Counted from the first letter of the stretch, positions 1-11,284 are shown. The stretch is 64,000 nucleotides of DNA from Watersipora subatra (GCF_963576615.1 NC_088711.1:19500182-19564181), one strand, 5' to 3'. Notes: generated by a model not told the origin, from the letters alone. Numbers and translations are program-made.

Positions 1-587
1 TTCTAACAAGCGCGAGTAATCACTAAGCTAAGCTACTCTTAACATTCTGAACCCTTTATCTATACTTATTGCAATTGCACGCGCTAAACATGTATTTTTT
101 ATTATTAAGTAATATTACCTATTGTGTTTAATTTTTCTTTACAAAAATTTTAAAAGTCTTTTTACCATTACTCATTACCTATTTTTCAATGTGTAATTTC
201 CAAATGTGCCTTTTCAATTTCTAGCGTGCCATTACACTCCGATTTCCGGTTTTTCCTAAGATTCGACCGCTAATTCTGTAAAGGCTAAATACTTTCTGTG
301 TGGACAATTATATTACCTTGAGTAGAAATTGCCTCTACATTCTATATCCCTTCTGTCTGACAAAGTATCAGACAAAGACAGTCAGATATCTCATTTTTTC
401 ATTTGTATCAGTATCGAGGGGTACCCGTATCGTCATATTCAAAGTTTTGTTGGATAGCTTCTGCTGCAACAGTAACCTTTTTATACACACACTTCTATGC
501 ACTAATGGTTATTTTTAATTCAACATATTCAACATATTCATGATTTTTATTTTGTTTTCTCAGCTCGTATTAATTGTGTCATTACCA
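1..587. other. AT-rich non-coding stretch
   Basis: No coding exon, RNA gene or recognisable repeat unit is visible. The only open frame (300-518) has no domain, no splice context and ordinary AT-rich composition, so I do not call it. Confidence 0.5.
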
Positions 588-832
588 AAATATTTTTCAT
601 TGTAATCGTAGCAAAACAGACTGTATTTAGCAATTACTTCTAACTATTTTACATTTTAACACTTTCACAGTTGTTTTATTTTGTCTTAATTTATTTGAAC
701 TGTACAAAACACTTTTCTCATGATATGAGTGTAGAAGTTAGAATGATAACTGTTGTTATATGTTCAATAAAAATGTATTTTTTTCTGCATTGAATTTTGT
801 ACCCAAGCAAAGCCGGGCATTCAGCTAATCTA
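588..832 (+). repeat. Dispersed repeat R, copy 1, with CCGGGC tail
   Basis: The stretch from the 'aatcgtagcaaaacagac' motif through 'ttttctcatgatat' is shared with 24530-24772, and its opening part is shared (inverted) with 5041-5075. It ends in a tail reading 'aaagccgggcattcagct', which recurs in related form at 13339 (inverted), 37712 and 49450. Such a tail suggests the end of a mobile element. The class (Helitron-like, SINE or non-LTR end) cannot be settled here. Confidence 0.6.
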
Positions 833-1100
833 CTAATGAAACTCTGATCATCTTATATTTTTACTTGAAATAGTAATACAGTAAAAGTTATACAGGAAGT
901 AATTAAAGCGCTTCATAAAAGAACGTCATTTACAGGTTTTGAACTCATGACATTCAGCTTAGTAAACCACCTGCACTAATCAGCAGCCTTCTGGCATTGC
1001 GGAAAAATCTTTACCATAATAAGAGTGGTGTTCCGTGACAGTAAAATATTCTTGCGAGAGGAAAAAGTTACAAGAGCAGACTGGTCAAGCTGCATCTATG

Positions 1101-1378
1101 ACTGCTATATGTTACTGCTATATGTTACTGCTATATGTTACTGCTATATGTTACTGCTATATGTTACTGCTATACGTTACTGTTATATGTGACTGTTATA
1201 TGTTACTGCTATATGTGACTGCTATATGTTAATTTTATATGTTACTGTTATATGTTACTGTTATATGTTATTGTTATATGTTTCTGTTATATGTTACTGT
1301 TATATGTTACTGTTATATGTTACTGTTATATGTTACTGTTATAGGTTACTGTTATATGTTACTGTTATATGTTATCTA
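1101..1378. repeat. 13-bp minisatellite
   Basis: About 21 copies of a 13-bp unit ('tgctatatgttac', with c/t variation at the third base). Because the unit length is not a multiple of three, all frames give long repetitive open frames with a 39-bp period. These are artefacts of the array. Confidence 0.95.
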
Positions 1379-1641
1379 TGCTGTCATCTGCTGTTACCTA
1401 TGCAATGTAAAAAAGCAGATTCGCTCCAAGCAACACCAACAGGCAACAGGCTCAATTCGCTATCTTAGAACTTCCATTTTCCATATAAATGAGCCTCAAT
1501 CTTCTCATGAGAAACTCAAGAATGCACCTTCATATGCATTTTGGACAATTGCCCTCAATGAACATGCTCATGGAGGTTTGTCATAAAAGCAGGGTAGTAA
1601 ATCACATTGAAAATCTACACACACATTGCCTGCACCTACGG

Positions 1642-1669
1642 GCGGGCACCTGCAGGTGCAGGTGCCCGC
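1642..1669. repeat. GC-rich inverted repeat
   Basis: A perfect 13-bp inverted repeat (gcgggcacctgca / tgcaggtgcccgc) around a 2-bp centre. It sits in a locally GC-rich patch (about 1630-1695) that stands out from AT-rich flanks. The patch is itself bounded by 'attgcc' and 'ggcaat', which could be the ends of a very small element, but no target duplication is clear. Confidence 0.7.
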
Positions 1670-1739
1670 TCACAGGTGCCGGCAGGGGCCTGCGACAGTA
1701 TCTGATTGGCAATGAAAGAAATCCCAGGCAACACAAGGC

Positions 1740-2310
1740 TTACTGCTAGCATTAATTCTACTGAAAATGTTGTTTTATATTTATCAGAGTTACACAGCAA
1801 GGGGAGTTTCTAATAAGAACTTGGTAACTGTTCTATAACAATTCATTTATATTTACTAACAGTTTTATAATGACACTTTTAAAAAGATCTTCTGCAAAAA
1901 TGAAGTAACTTAACCAAATATCCTGAAGTGAATCGAGTGACGCCACAACAAATGGAGTCAATTTAGTTCATAGAGATGCTAACAATGTCGAAGTTTGCAT
2001 AAGATTGGCAATAGGCAGCATGTGCTTGCTGGCTGGCATAGTGGATTCACATCTCCTTATCATTCAGAAAGTACAGTTACCTTGAAGATGCTAAATGGTA
2101 GACTGACAGCCCACTATGTAACTGGCTCTCTCTGTGGCTAATGTAAAACTTACATTAAGACTTCATCATAGAAACCCGCTGGCCAGTTATTCTCTTTGAT
2201 TCTAAAAATAGTAAGAGGAAACACTGTAACAAAGAAAAATGCCTGTTGATTAGATTAGTCAATTATATAACAAAATGTTGGAGGGCACTCATAAGAGAAC
2301 TCTCACCTTG
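1740..2310. other. Non-coding stretch
   Basis: Unique-looking AT-rich sequence between two minisatellites. I see no exon with splice junctions and no known repeat. Confidence 0.4.
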
Positions 2311-2311
2311 T

Positions 2312-3198
2312 TTTACAAGCCACAGTTTGTCTGTGAGGACACCATTCAAGTTACAGTTTGTCTATGAGGACACCATTCAAGCTACAGTTTGTCTATGAGG
2401 ACACCATTCAAGCTACAGTTTGTCTATGAGGACACCATTCAAGCTACAGTTTGTCTATGAGGACACCATTCAAGTTACAGTTTGTCTATGAGGACACCAT
2501 TCAAGCTACAGTTTGTCTATGAGGACACCATTCAAGTTACAGTTTGTCTATGAGGACACCATTCAAGTTACAGTTTGTCTATGAGGACACCATTCAAGTT
2601 ATAGTTTGTCTATGAGGACACCATTCAAGTTACAGTTTGTCTATGAGGACACCATTCAAGCAACAGTTTTTCTTGTGAAGGCACCACACCCATCAAAGTT
2701 ACAGTTTTGTCTGTGATGATCCACATCAAGTCACAGTTTTGTCTGTGATGACCCACATCAAGTCACAGTTTTGTCTGTGATGACGGAAATCAAGCTACAG
2801 GCTGTGATGGCACAAATCAAGCTACAGTCTGTGATGACACAAATCAAGCTACAGTCTGTGAGGACACAGATAAACTACTGTTTGTTTGTGATGACACAGA
2901 TCAAGCTACAGTCTCTGATGACACAGTTCAAGCTACAGTCTGTAATGGCACAGATCAAGCTACAGTATTTCTGTGATGATACAGTTCAAGCTACAGTCTG
3001 TGATGGCACAAATCAAACTACAGAATGTCTGTGATGGCACAGATCAAGCTACAGTTTGTTTGTGATGACACAGATCAAGCTACAGTTTGTTTGTGATGAC
3101 ACAGTTCAGGCTACAGTTTGTTTGTGATGACACAGTTCAGGCTACAGTTTGTTTGTGATGATACAGTTCAAGTTACAGTTTGTTTGTGACGACAGAGA
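2312..3198. repeat. 31-bp minisatellite grading into a diverged 27-31-bp array
   Basis: About eleven near-identical copies of a 31-bp unit (core 'cagtttgtctatgaggacac') fill 2312-2660. From 2663 to 3198 the same core continues as diverged copies ('ctacagtctgtgatgacac'). The homogeneous left part and degenerate right part suggest recent local expansion of an older array. The open frame over 2771-3034 is an artefact. Confidence 0.9.
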
Positions 3199-3673
3199 TG
3201 AAGCATAAGTTCGATGAAAGTTGACAGTTTTTTACAGCTCACTAATTTTCAACTTTTCACTAACCTTCAATGTCAGGTTCAACACCAACAAGATGAGCTG
3301 ACCTACTAAAATAGAAAAGATAATTTCATACCGAGCTATGTGCTCAGCATTGAGGTAGCCTTTATCTGGTAAAGAATTTGCTTGACTGCTTGCTCCCTGC
3401 CTGTCCATGTTCCGCTCAAGATCTGAATGTAAACAAATGCTGCTATGTTTCATCTGAATCAAGCCCAGCAACGCAAACATGCCACATTTATAATTACTGT
3501 TTTTAAGCAATGCTCTTTTGCATTTTTAGCATCATTAGCAAGTGTTATACGAATTTATTCGTTTCAGAAAATATTTCTTCTACAAGTTTTTTCATATTGG
3601 TATTACATTAGGAATTACATTTTGAAAAAATCAATCTACTGTTTTCTAGCATAATGCGATGGGAAAGTACATC

Positions 3674-3827
3674 AGTTTGTCTATGTATTACTACTTATAT
3701 GGTCACCTCAGTATATCAGTATATCTATGTATTACCACTTGTATGGTCACCTCAGTATATCAGATTGTCTATGTATTACCACTTATATGGTCACCTCAGT
3801 ATATCAGTTTGTCTATGTATTACCACC
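3674..3827. repeat. 44-bp minisatellite
   Basis: About 3.5 copies of a 44-bp unit containing 'tatggtcacctcagtatatc'. The open frames in three phases over this stretch are by-products of the tandem array. Confidence 0.9.
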
Positions 3828-3976
3828 TACCTATATGTTCATATTCATATGTTCATATGTTCATATTCATTCCCCTCTACCTCTAAAAAGCTTAGTAAAA
3901 GCTTCTTGTCATGAATTCTACTGTAGGACTGAATATACAGGTGTCAGCAATAACTAGCTACAACTTATAAACCAAC

Positions 3977-4024
3977 CTATTCTTCTCGGATAGTCATAAA
4001 CAAACATTTCATCTTCTTCAGTTT
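3977..4024 (-). CDS. Candidate terminal exon: short basic cytoplasmic tail
   Basis: On the minus strand an acceptor ('ctgctctgttacag') precedes a 48-bp stretch that in phase 0 reads KLKKMKCLFMTIREE then TAG. Joined to the neighbouring transmembrane exon (4118-4228, ending in phase 0), this gives a hydrophobic helix followed at once by a lysine-rich stop-transfer segment and a stop, a sensible end for a type I membrane protein. The same stretch in another phase is also open (TEEDEMFVYDYPRRI) and ends at a weak donor (GTTGGT), so the reading is not unique. No transcript evidence is available. Confidence 0.35.
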   Translation of the reverse strand, partial: KLKKMKCLFMTIREE

Positions 4025-4117
4025 CTGTAACAGAGCAGTATTTTATTATTGTTACCATGTAATGAATAGCTTTAGGGTCACCAAATTTTGTATTCAAAGT
4101 ATGCACATTTTCTTTAC

Positions 4118-4228
4118 AAAAAGAATTATTATGAACAATAGTAAGACAATGATAATAGTCGATAATACGAAAAAATTGATTGATATGCCAATCAGCTCAA
4201 ATGAGTTCATGAATGCTGCATTTGTTTT
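4118..4228 (-). CDS. Candidate exon: membrane-spanning segment
   Basis: Minus-strand exon of 37 codons between a pyrimidine-rich acceptor ('tctgtttgtctgttag') and a GTAAAG donor. The translation is a juxtamembrane stretch (KTNAAFMNSFELIG) followed by about 22 hydrophobic residues, rich in I, L, F and V. A second acceptor 12 bp further in would start the exon in phase 1. It may belong to the CUB receptor gene upstream at 12.2-20.5 kb, whose phases can be chained to it through 5352-5404, or to a separate small membrane protein. A second helix in a CUB receptor would be unusual. The acceptor lies in the edge of the adjoining minisatellite. Confidence 0.4.
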
Positions 4229-4976
4229 CTAACAGACAAACAGAAGGTCTGCTAATATTACTTCATCTAACAGACAAACAGAAGGTCTGCTAATATTACT
4301 TCATCTAACAGACAAACAGAAGGTCTGCTAATATTACTTCATCTAGCAGACAAACTGAAGGTCTGCTAATATTACTTCATCTAACAGACAAACAGAAGGT
4401 CTGCTAATATTACTTCATCTAGCAGACAAACAGAAGGTCTGCTAATATTACTTCATCTAGCAGACAAACAGAAGATCTGCTAATATTACTTCATCTAGCA
4501 GACAAACAGAAGATCTGCTAATATTACTTTATCTAGCAGACAAACAGAAGGTCTGCTAATATTACTTTATCTAGCAGACAAACAGAAGGTCTGCTAATAT
4601 TACTTCATCTAATAGACAAACAGAAGGTCTGCTAATATTACTTCATCTAACAGACAAACAGAAGGTCTGCTAATGTTACTTTATCTAGCAGACAAACAGA
4701 AGGTCTGCTAATATTACTTCATCTAACAGACAAACAGAAGGTCTGCTAATATTACTTCATCTAACAGACAAACAGAAGGTCTGCTAATATTACTTTATCT
4801 AGCAGACAAACAGAAGGTCTGCTAATATTACTTCATCTAACAGACAAACAGAAGGTCCGCTAATATTATTTCATCTAACAGACAAACAGAAGGTCTGCTA
4901 ATATTACTTCATCTAACAGACAAACAGAAGGTTTGCTAATATTACTTCATCTAACATACAAACAGAAGGTCTGTCA
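4229..4976. repeat. 38-bp minisatellite abutting an exon acceptor
   Basis: About 19-20 copies of a 38-bp unit ('cagacaaacagaaggtctgc' plus 'taatattacttcatctaa'). Copies differ at a few positions, mainly c/t and a/g changes. On the minus strand each unit reads as a pyrimidine-rich tract followed by TTAG or CTAG, i.e. like a 3' splice site, and the outermost copy supplies the acceptor of the candidate exon at 4118-4228. It is not a CRISPR array: the copies are contiguous and there are no unique spacers. Confidence 0.95.
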
Positions 4977-5034
4977 ATATTCCTTATTGACAAATAAAAC
5001 TGTAAAGGTGGTTAAATGTATAGCAAGTAATGGC

Positions 5035-5145
5035 TAAATATAGTCTGTCTTGCTATGATTACAATGAAAAATTATTTGGTATACAATTATATGATTTCAG
5101 TTCATTTCAGTGTTGGCATGCGAAAATATCGTAGGCTATAGACGT
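5035..5145 (-). repeat. Dispersed repeat R, partial copy
   Basis: This stretch, read on the minus strand, matches the joined flanks of the LINE at 22428-22540 and 24509-24560, and so shows the unoccupied form of that insertion site. It also shares 'gttggcatgcgaaaatatcg' with 22430-22460 (inverted). Confidence 0.65.
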
Positions 5146-5351
5146 ATATAGAGTTGTTTAGAAACCTATAGTAATTATCTAATGCAATCACCTCCTGGTA
5201 AAAATCATCGCAATCATCATCATTAAAAATGGTAACAAAACATTATGTTAACCTTAGCAATCCTAAGTACCTATAATGACTGCAGTGCATTTTGTGGTTA
5301 TTACCTACAAGATAATTTAACATTACAATGTACTACGGGGCAAGTTCTTAC

Positions 5352-5404
5352 CTTCAAGACAGACATATAACATAAACGTTGATTCTAACTTAAATGAATT
5401 TAGC
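5352..5404 (-). CDS. Weak candidate exon
   Basis: A 53-bp minus-strand stretch with a good donor (AAG|GTAAGA) and a poor acceptor ('gtttagtag'). It translates to LNSFKLESTFMLYVCLE when entered in phase 2, which is the phase in which the upstream transmembrane exon (12221-12386) ends. No domain is recognisable and phase agreement occurs by chance one time in three, so this is only a suggestion. Confidence 0.2.
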
Positions 5405-5420
5405 CTACTAAACGCATACT

Positions 5421-6306
5421 TTAAAGGTTGACTTGCAACAAAATTCACATTACAGTTATTTGGTATCAAAAGATTCACCATGTTTTACTCTATTGTGTTG
5501 TAAGTGCCACGTATGTGGAAATGTGATTACAAGCTTTTAAAAACTACAAAACGAACAGGTAATCGCAGCCCTACGAGACCGCCGTAGTTTGGATTCTCTT
5601 TTCAAAATTGCTCAAATGTGACGTAGTTGTGGTAGATGGTTTCTGTTTACACTTTCATGCAACCTTATTCGTCGGAATATTTTCACAATTTTACTTCACG
5701 CATTCAATAAAACCATGTCTATTGTTCTTACGCGTCTGTTTTATCGTCATTGTAATGCTGTCACTTTTAGCACTGATATCTTATAACTTACCTCAAAAAT
5801 TCGTTTAATTTTGTAATCTTACCTCGAAGAAAAACATATCATTGTCTGATAATCATGACGAGCCTGTTGGTCAGCCGTGATAATCGAAAAGGAGCTGCAA
5901 AAATTATTTGCGAAGTATTGGGTCACGTGATCAGATTACGACTTGCCGATTAGACCAAACCGAAACAAAGCTGTAAAGTAGCGAGCATCTATATTTGATA
6001 AGTGCTCTTCGGTAAAACCCAAAGTGTTTGTCATAAACTAGTGCTACGAGAAGTTTTATATTGAGTCTTTTATTAGCCTTTCAATATACGTGAGAACGTC
6101 ACGTGACAAAACAATAACCAAATCATTCGACTACGTCAGAGAAATAAATAGATTCCAATCTACGGCGGCTTTTCGCTTTTGAGCTTTTAAGAGCTTGTAA
6201 TCACACTTCCACATATTTGGCTCCTACAAAACAACAGAGTAAGACATGATGAATCTTTTGATCCCAAATAACTTTAATGTGAATTTAGTTGCAAGTCAAC
6301 CTTCAA
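5421..6306. mobile_element. TTAA-flanked long inverted-repeat element, copy 1
   Basis: Begins TTAA then aggttgacttgcaac and ends gttgcaagtcaacct then TCAA (one change from TTAA). The two halves are inverted copies over at least 150 bp at each end. Four copies occur in the window (also 31563, 34409, 59426), all starting at TTAA. The TTAA target, foldback ends and lack of an open frame fit a non-autonomous, piggyBac-type or similar element. The class is inferred from the target site only. Confidence 0.8.
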
Positions 6307-6439
6307 GGAAGTTTTTGTATGTATTTTAGTAAACTTCAAAATTTTAACTAAAGTTTTATCATTTATCCACTTGCAATTCGATTTTTACAATAACGGATAA
6401 CGCTGAACTCGTCATGGCGAGCAGCGTTGATCTCTTAAT

Positions 6440-6525
6440 AACGTATACTCATAGATATATATACCATATATATATATACCATAGATATATATACATAGGT
6501 ATATATATCTATGCGTATACTGTAC
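6440..6525. repeat. Imperfect AT palindrome / simple repeat
   Basis: Alternating 'catagatatatatacc' and 'ataggtatatatatctatg' blocks form a self-complementary AT-rich stretch. A near-identical arrangement occurs at 18765-18822. Confidence 0.8.
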
Positions 6526-6758
6526 AATCAGTACACAAATCGCCTACTTTTAATTTCGGAAGAACTTATTGTTAATATCGCGTAGCAGAAAGAAAACTCG
6601 CTCTAAAACAAATGTAAAAGCATCGTGTTTCCTAGAGTTGGGCAAAAAATATTTTATAACAGGGGCATCGTAACGTGTGGGCGCATTGCTTAAATAATAT
6701 ATCATTTATTGAGCACATATGCCATGTGGTATATGATGAAGTCTTTTATCAATACGCC

Positions 6759-6935
6759 TTGTATAGCTCAGTGGTAGAGCGTGTGGATTTAAAATTTGCT
6801 ATTGCAATCTCTGTGAGTTCAAATCCATCGGTATGCGGAATATTAATTTCAATATGTTAATAGCTATAATAGATGGACATACACAGGCACGGACACTCAA
6901 ACTTTGAGAAATACCTATATATATATATTAGTACT
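6759..6935 (+). mobile_element. tRNA-derived SINE
   Basis: The head carries an RNA polymerase III A box (tagctcagtggtagagcg) and a B box-like sequence (gagttcaaatcc) at tRNA spacing. It is followed by a non-tRNA body with 'tagctataatagatggacatac' and 'caaactttgagaaatac', ending in (ta)n. The body and tail recur at 13660-13740 and, inverted, at 37741-37870. No acceptor stem closes the tRNA-like head, so it is a SINE and not a tRNA gene. Confidence 0.75.
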
Positions 6936-7006
6936 AATGTAATCGAGTGTGCCCTGAGAGATTGTGTCATGTGTGATAATCATGTGCAAAGTTGGTCTTG
7001 AACATG

Positions 7007-7079
7007 GAAAGGTGGCACAGATTTTAGCATGCTTGGCTGGAAAACCAAACATCTGGGTTTGATTTCCGAGTGGTGAAAT
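7007..7079 (+). repeat. tRNA-like SINE head (second type)
   Basis: A 73-bp stretch with a B box-like 'gggtttgatttcc' and an A box-like 'tggcacagattttagcatgc' at about tRNA spacing, right after the SINE at 6759. The A box is imperfect and no body repeat is visible in this window. Confidence 0.35.
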
Positions 7080-7199
7080 CTTTTTTCAAACGCTTTCATT
7101 ATACATTGCTGTAGCTTTTCCATGTACATTCTGCCCAGCATTTGAAATGGTGTCAAAGAATAGGCTCTATGCCTATATAGTACAACATCCACTTTCTAG

Positions 7200-7763
7200 C
7201 AGCTAATTTGCTTGCCTATCTGTAGCAAATGCCTATAATTGTCTTACCTTTACTACAGTGTAGGCTAACTTTTTAAGTATAAACAAATGCAGAGACGATC
7301 AGCATATACTTGGCATATGTTTGGAGTTATTATCATTTTTTTAAAAGAGCAAAACTCCTCACAATGAGTTATTGGTGCCAATATCTCTATAGGTAGCTTA
7401 GTCAGAATTGCGCAACTTTAAATGTGTTATTTAATTGGGCATATTCGGTTTAATTTTATCACAGTGTGTAACTTCGTAGGTCTTACCACCTAATCAAGCG
7501 TAATTATACCATCATATCTCATTATACCATTACATCTAATAAGATCAGACTATAACAATGTAAGTAGGTTATTTTTGAAGATACAAATCTCTGTGCGTTG
7601 TGTAATCATATGGCCTACAACTGTATCATCATTTTTGGCTTCCGTAAAAATGCCTGTACAATTATGGTTCAATATCAAATAGATCTAAGTGCTATGTTAG
7701 CATAAACTCTACAGCCCCCTTACCAGTGTACACCAGCCATAACAAAGTTTTAAATTTTCTTAT
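7200..7763. other. Non-coding stretch
   Basis: AT-rich sequence with no exon, tandem repeat or element ends that I can support. Confidence 0.4.
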
Positions 7764-7867
7764 TTGATCAGCATGTCAAGAGTTGCCGACTCAAACATTC
7801 TATTAACATATACAGACAACTACTTACAGGAGCTTGTTCAATTTGGTTATTGTACCAGTTTGCAGAA

Positions 7868-9273
7868 CAAATTTAGGTACAGTCAAACCTCAAGTACAGT
7901 CAATACTCTACCTGCATGTACAATCAAACCTCTACTTACAAGTACAGTCAAACCTCTACTTACAAGTACAATCAAACCTCTACTTACAAGTTCAGTCAAA
8001 TCTCTACTTACAAGTAGTCCAATCTCTACTTACAAGTACAGTCAAACCTTTACTTACAAGTACAGTCAAACCTCTACTTGCAAGTACAGTCAAATCTCTA
8101 CTTACAAGTACAGTCAAATTTCTACTTACAAATACAGTCAAACCTCTACTTACCAGTTCAGTCAAATCTCTACTTACAAGTACAGTCAAATCTCTACTTA
8201 CAAATACAGTCAAATCTTTACTTACAAGTACAATCAAATCTCTAAATACAAGTACAGTCAAACCTCTACTTACAAGTACAGTCAAATCTCTACTTACAAG
8301 TACAGTCAAATCTCTACTTACAAGTACAGTCAAATCTTTACTTACAAGTACAATCAAATCTCTAAATACAAGTACAGTCAAACCTCTACATACAAGTACA
8401 GTCAAATCTCTACTTACAAATACAGCCAAATCTCTACTTACAAGTACAGTCAAATTTTTACTTACAAGTACAATCAAACCTCTACTTACAAGTACAGTCA
8501 AACCTCAAATACAGTCAAACCTCTACTTACAAGTACAGTCAAATATCTACTTACAAGTACAGTCAAATCTCTACTTACAAATACAGTCAAATCTTTACTT
8601 ACAAGTACAATCAAATCTCTAAATACAAGTACAGTCAAACCTCTACTTACAAGTACAGTCAAATCTCTACTTACAAGTACAATCAAATCTCTACTTACAA
8701 GTACAGTCAAATCTCTACTTACAAGTACAGTCAAACCTCTACTTACAAGTACAATCAAATCTCTACTTACAAGTACATTCAAATCTCATCTTACAAGTAC
8801 AGTCAAATCTCTACTTCCAAGTACAATAAAATCTCTACTTACAAGTACAGTCAAATCTCTACTTACAAGTACAGTCAAATCTCTACTTACAAGTACAGTC
8901 AGACCTCTACTTACAAGTACAGTCAAATCTTTATTTACAAGTACAGTCAAACCTCTACTTACAAGTACAGTCAAACCTCTACTTACAAGTACAGTCAAAC
9001 CTCAAGTACAGTCAAATCTCTACTTACAAGTACAGTCAAATCTCTACTTACAAGTACAGTCAAATCTCTACTTACAAGTACAGTCAAATCTCTACTTACA
9101 AGTACATTCAAATCTCTACTTACAAGTACACTCAAATCTCTACTTACAAGTACAGTCAAACCTCTACTTACAAGTACAATCAAATCTCTACTTACAAGTA
9201 CAGTCAAACCTCTACTTACAAGTACAATCAAATCTTTACTTTCAAGTACAGTCAAATCTCTACTTTCAATCAC
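7868..9273. repeat. Large 24-bp minisatellite
   Basis: About 58 copies of a 24-bp unit (tacagtcaaacctctacttacaag and variants, with t/c after 'tcaaa' and g/a in 'acagtc'). As 24 is a multiple of three, both strands give long repetitive open frames, which are artefacts. The same unit forms an array in the opposite orientation at 15740-16437. On the minus strand each full unit contains the donor-like sequence TTGTAAGTAG. Confidence 0.95.
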
Positions 9274-9591
9274 ATCAACACACAAACTTTTAAACAAGAT
9301 GTAAAAACTGATAAAATACATGACTACATCCGAAGCTTTGATATTTTGATGAAAAGGTTTCAGTTTGTATCGTACATTTTTTACATTTGAACAACTACCT
9401 TTGAGAAACAGGCTTTACAAGAGCCCACGTTAATACGCCTTATTATTCCATTTGATAAGTCAACACTTGCTGAGAAAATTATTTTCATGTGTGTACATTT
9501 TTTCTTCTGTAATTATTTACCACAAGTAACCTGATCAATATGAATCAGCATTTATTAGTAACATTTAGTAGTGAACATTCTATAGCACACA

Positions 9592-9790
9592 CTGACATAG
9601 CGCTAGCACATTACAACCGATGCAACTATGCCGTGTTGACATAGCGCTAGCACATTACAACCGATGCAACTATGCCGTGTTGACATAGCGCTAGTACATT
9701 ACAACCGATGCAACTATGCTGTGTTGACATAGCGCTAGTACATTACAACCGATGCAACTGTGCCGTGTTGACATAGCGCTAGTACATAAC
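9592..9790. repeat. 44-bp minisatellite
   Basis: About 4.5 near-identical copies of a 44-bp unit with 'tagcgctagcacattacaac' as core. Copies differ at only one or two bases, which implies recent expansion. Confidence 0.92.
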
Positions 9791-10782
9791 ATAAGGTAAC
9801 ATAACTCCACTTAAAGATACATTTTCTGACATCAAGGTTGGCAAAGGTCAAGCAAGGCTGAAGGTTTTGACCACGCCAAACATCGCCATTTAGGTCAATA
9901 TTCACATAATTGTCTCACCAGTTTACAATCGGTGAAAGGTGGCTAGTGTAGCCAGGGGGCTTCAGAGCTAATACTCACTTGCATAGCTTGTGAGACAAAT
10001 ATCTTGTGCACTACTGACACTTGGTGGAGCAGTCATTGGCTCCACATGTGCATATTTTTCCGCTCTTCTAGAAAATGCACGAAAGGTTTTTAATCATAGC
10101 TATGATATCTTCATCGTTGTAGCTGAATTGGTATGCACCATGTTATAATACAACAATTGAGGAGTCCGTCAGTCTTGTCTGTGTCCCTGATCTTTTAGGT
10201 TAGAGGGAACATTTTATGAAAAAGTTTTGTTGCACGGGTTAATTAGTGGGTGCCAGTACAGGCTAACCATGAGTGACTCGCCAAATGTAACAGTCTTGGT
10301 GCATGGGCAATCAAATTAATTTTTATCTTAATGTCACAAATATATCTGAAAGACTCTCTCACTCATCAAATCTCTTAGCTAGGCGTGTGCAATGATAGTG
10401 CTGTGTAGCTGCCTACGTGTGTTTGACCAAAAAAACAGCATCTTCTATCTACTCCATGTAACCTATGTTCTAGTGGTAAGCAAACACTATTAATCCCAAA
10501 AACGAGTCATCCACCATGTTTCTATGCTTCGAATAGGTTCGGATTTTGCCTCTTTCGACGAACTCACACCCTACTGTTTCAATAATTCAGAGTTGCACAG
10601 TATTGCTCTTTCCAAGATTTACGATGTATACATCAAAACAAAACTTATTAAATTAGACTCGCTTTCAAGTCACAGTCACTTTTTAATTCATGAGTAGTAA
10701 GCTGGTTGCACTAACTAAGGATGCCAGGACGCCTCTACCAGCAGTGAGCGTCATTAGCAATTGATCACACTGCTATATTTAG
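9791..10782. other. Non-coding stretch
   Basis: No supported gene or repeat. Short AT-rich frames only. Confidence 0.35.
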
Positions 10783-10835
10783 CATATTATACATTATCTC
10801 TCTAATGCTATACACGGCATATTATACACTAGAAA
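10783..10835. repeat. Outlying copies of the 35-bp unit
   Basis: About 1.5 copies of the same 35-bp unit (ctctctaatgctatacac..) that forms an array at 11933-12127, separated from it by about 1.1 kb. Confidence 0.8.
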
Positions 10836-10892
10836 TTCCACTGCCATACAGCCCACGACCAAAGAGATATTGAAAAAAAAGAAAGGGTACTG

Positions 10893-11284
10893 ATACTGTG
10901 TACTATACACAGTTTGAAAGTTGGTTGTGTTGAATGTAAAATGGTATTGATAGCGATCTTTAACAGAAAGCAAGTATGAGCGCTCACGCGTCTGGAAGTT
11001 TTCTGCAAACTGCAGCAAAATAAAAGCTGTTATAAAAGTGTTATAAAGCTGTAGGCCTAATCTACTGTAATGTATGTAATTTAACAACAACAATAAGGAA
11101 ATATGTTGATTATAACTTTGAAATGCAAAATTAGAAGTAAAATGGCAAGCTACTGTGTACTATACACAGTTTGAAAGTTGGTTGTGTTGAATGTAGAATG
11201 GTTTTGATAGCGATCTTTAACAGAAAGCAAGTATGAGCGTTCATGCGTCTGAAAGTTTACTGCAAACTGCAGCAAAATAAAAAA
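10893..11284. repeat. Direct repeat pair, about 130 bp
   Basis: 10893-11028 and 11148-11284 are near-identical direct repeats beginning 'ctgtgtactatacacag' and ending in 'ctgcaaactgcagcaaaata'. A short spacer of about 120 bp separates them. Together with the flanking 35-bp units this looks like a segmental duplication within an intron. Confidence 0.85.

Noticed and set aside
905..1010. tRNA-like SINE head on the minus strand
   Set aside because: A B box-like gagttcaaaacc is visible but the A box is poor and no body repeat is found, so the evidence is too thin.
3232..3510. 92-codon minus-strand frame with a hydrophobic segment (IIFSILVGQLILLVLNLTLK)
   Set aside because: It may contain an exon, as there is an AAG|GTTAGT donor, but acceptors are ambiguous, no partner exon is clear and no family is recognised.
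4229..4976. CRISPR-like regular array
   Set aside because: Copies are contiguous, there are no unique spacers, and the context is an animal intron. It is a 38-bp minisatellite.
6759..6840. Functional tRNA gene
   Set aside because: A and B boxes are present but the acceptor stem does not pair and the body continues into a shared repeat tail, so it is a SINE head.
7764..9321. Long open frames on both strands (up to about 500 codons) with TSTYKYSQ or LTVLVSRD repeats
   Set aside because: They arise from a 24-bp tandem array whose unit is a multiple of three. No start context, splice sites or domain, and both strands are equally open.
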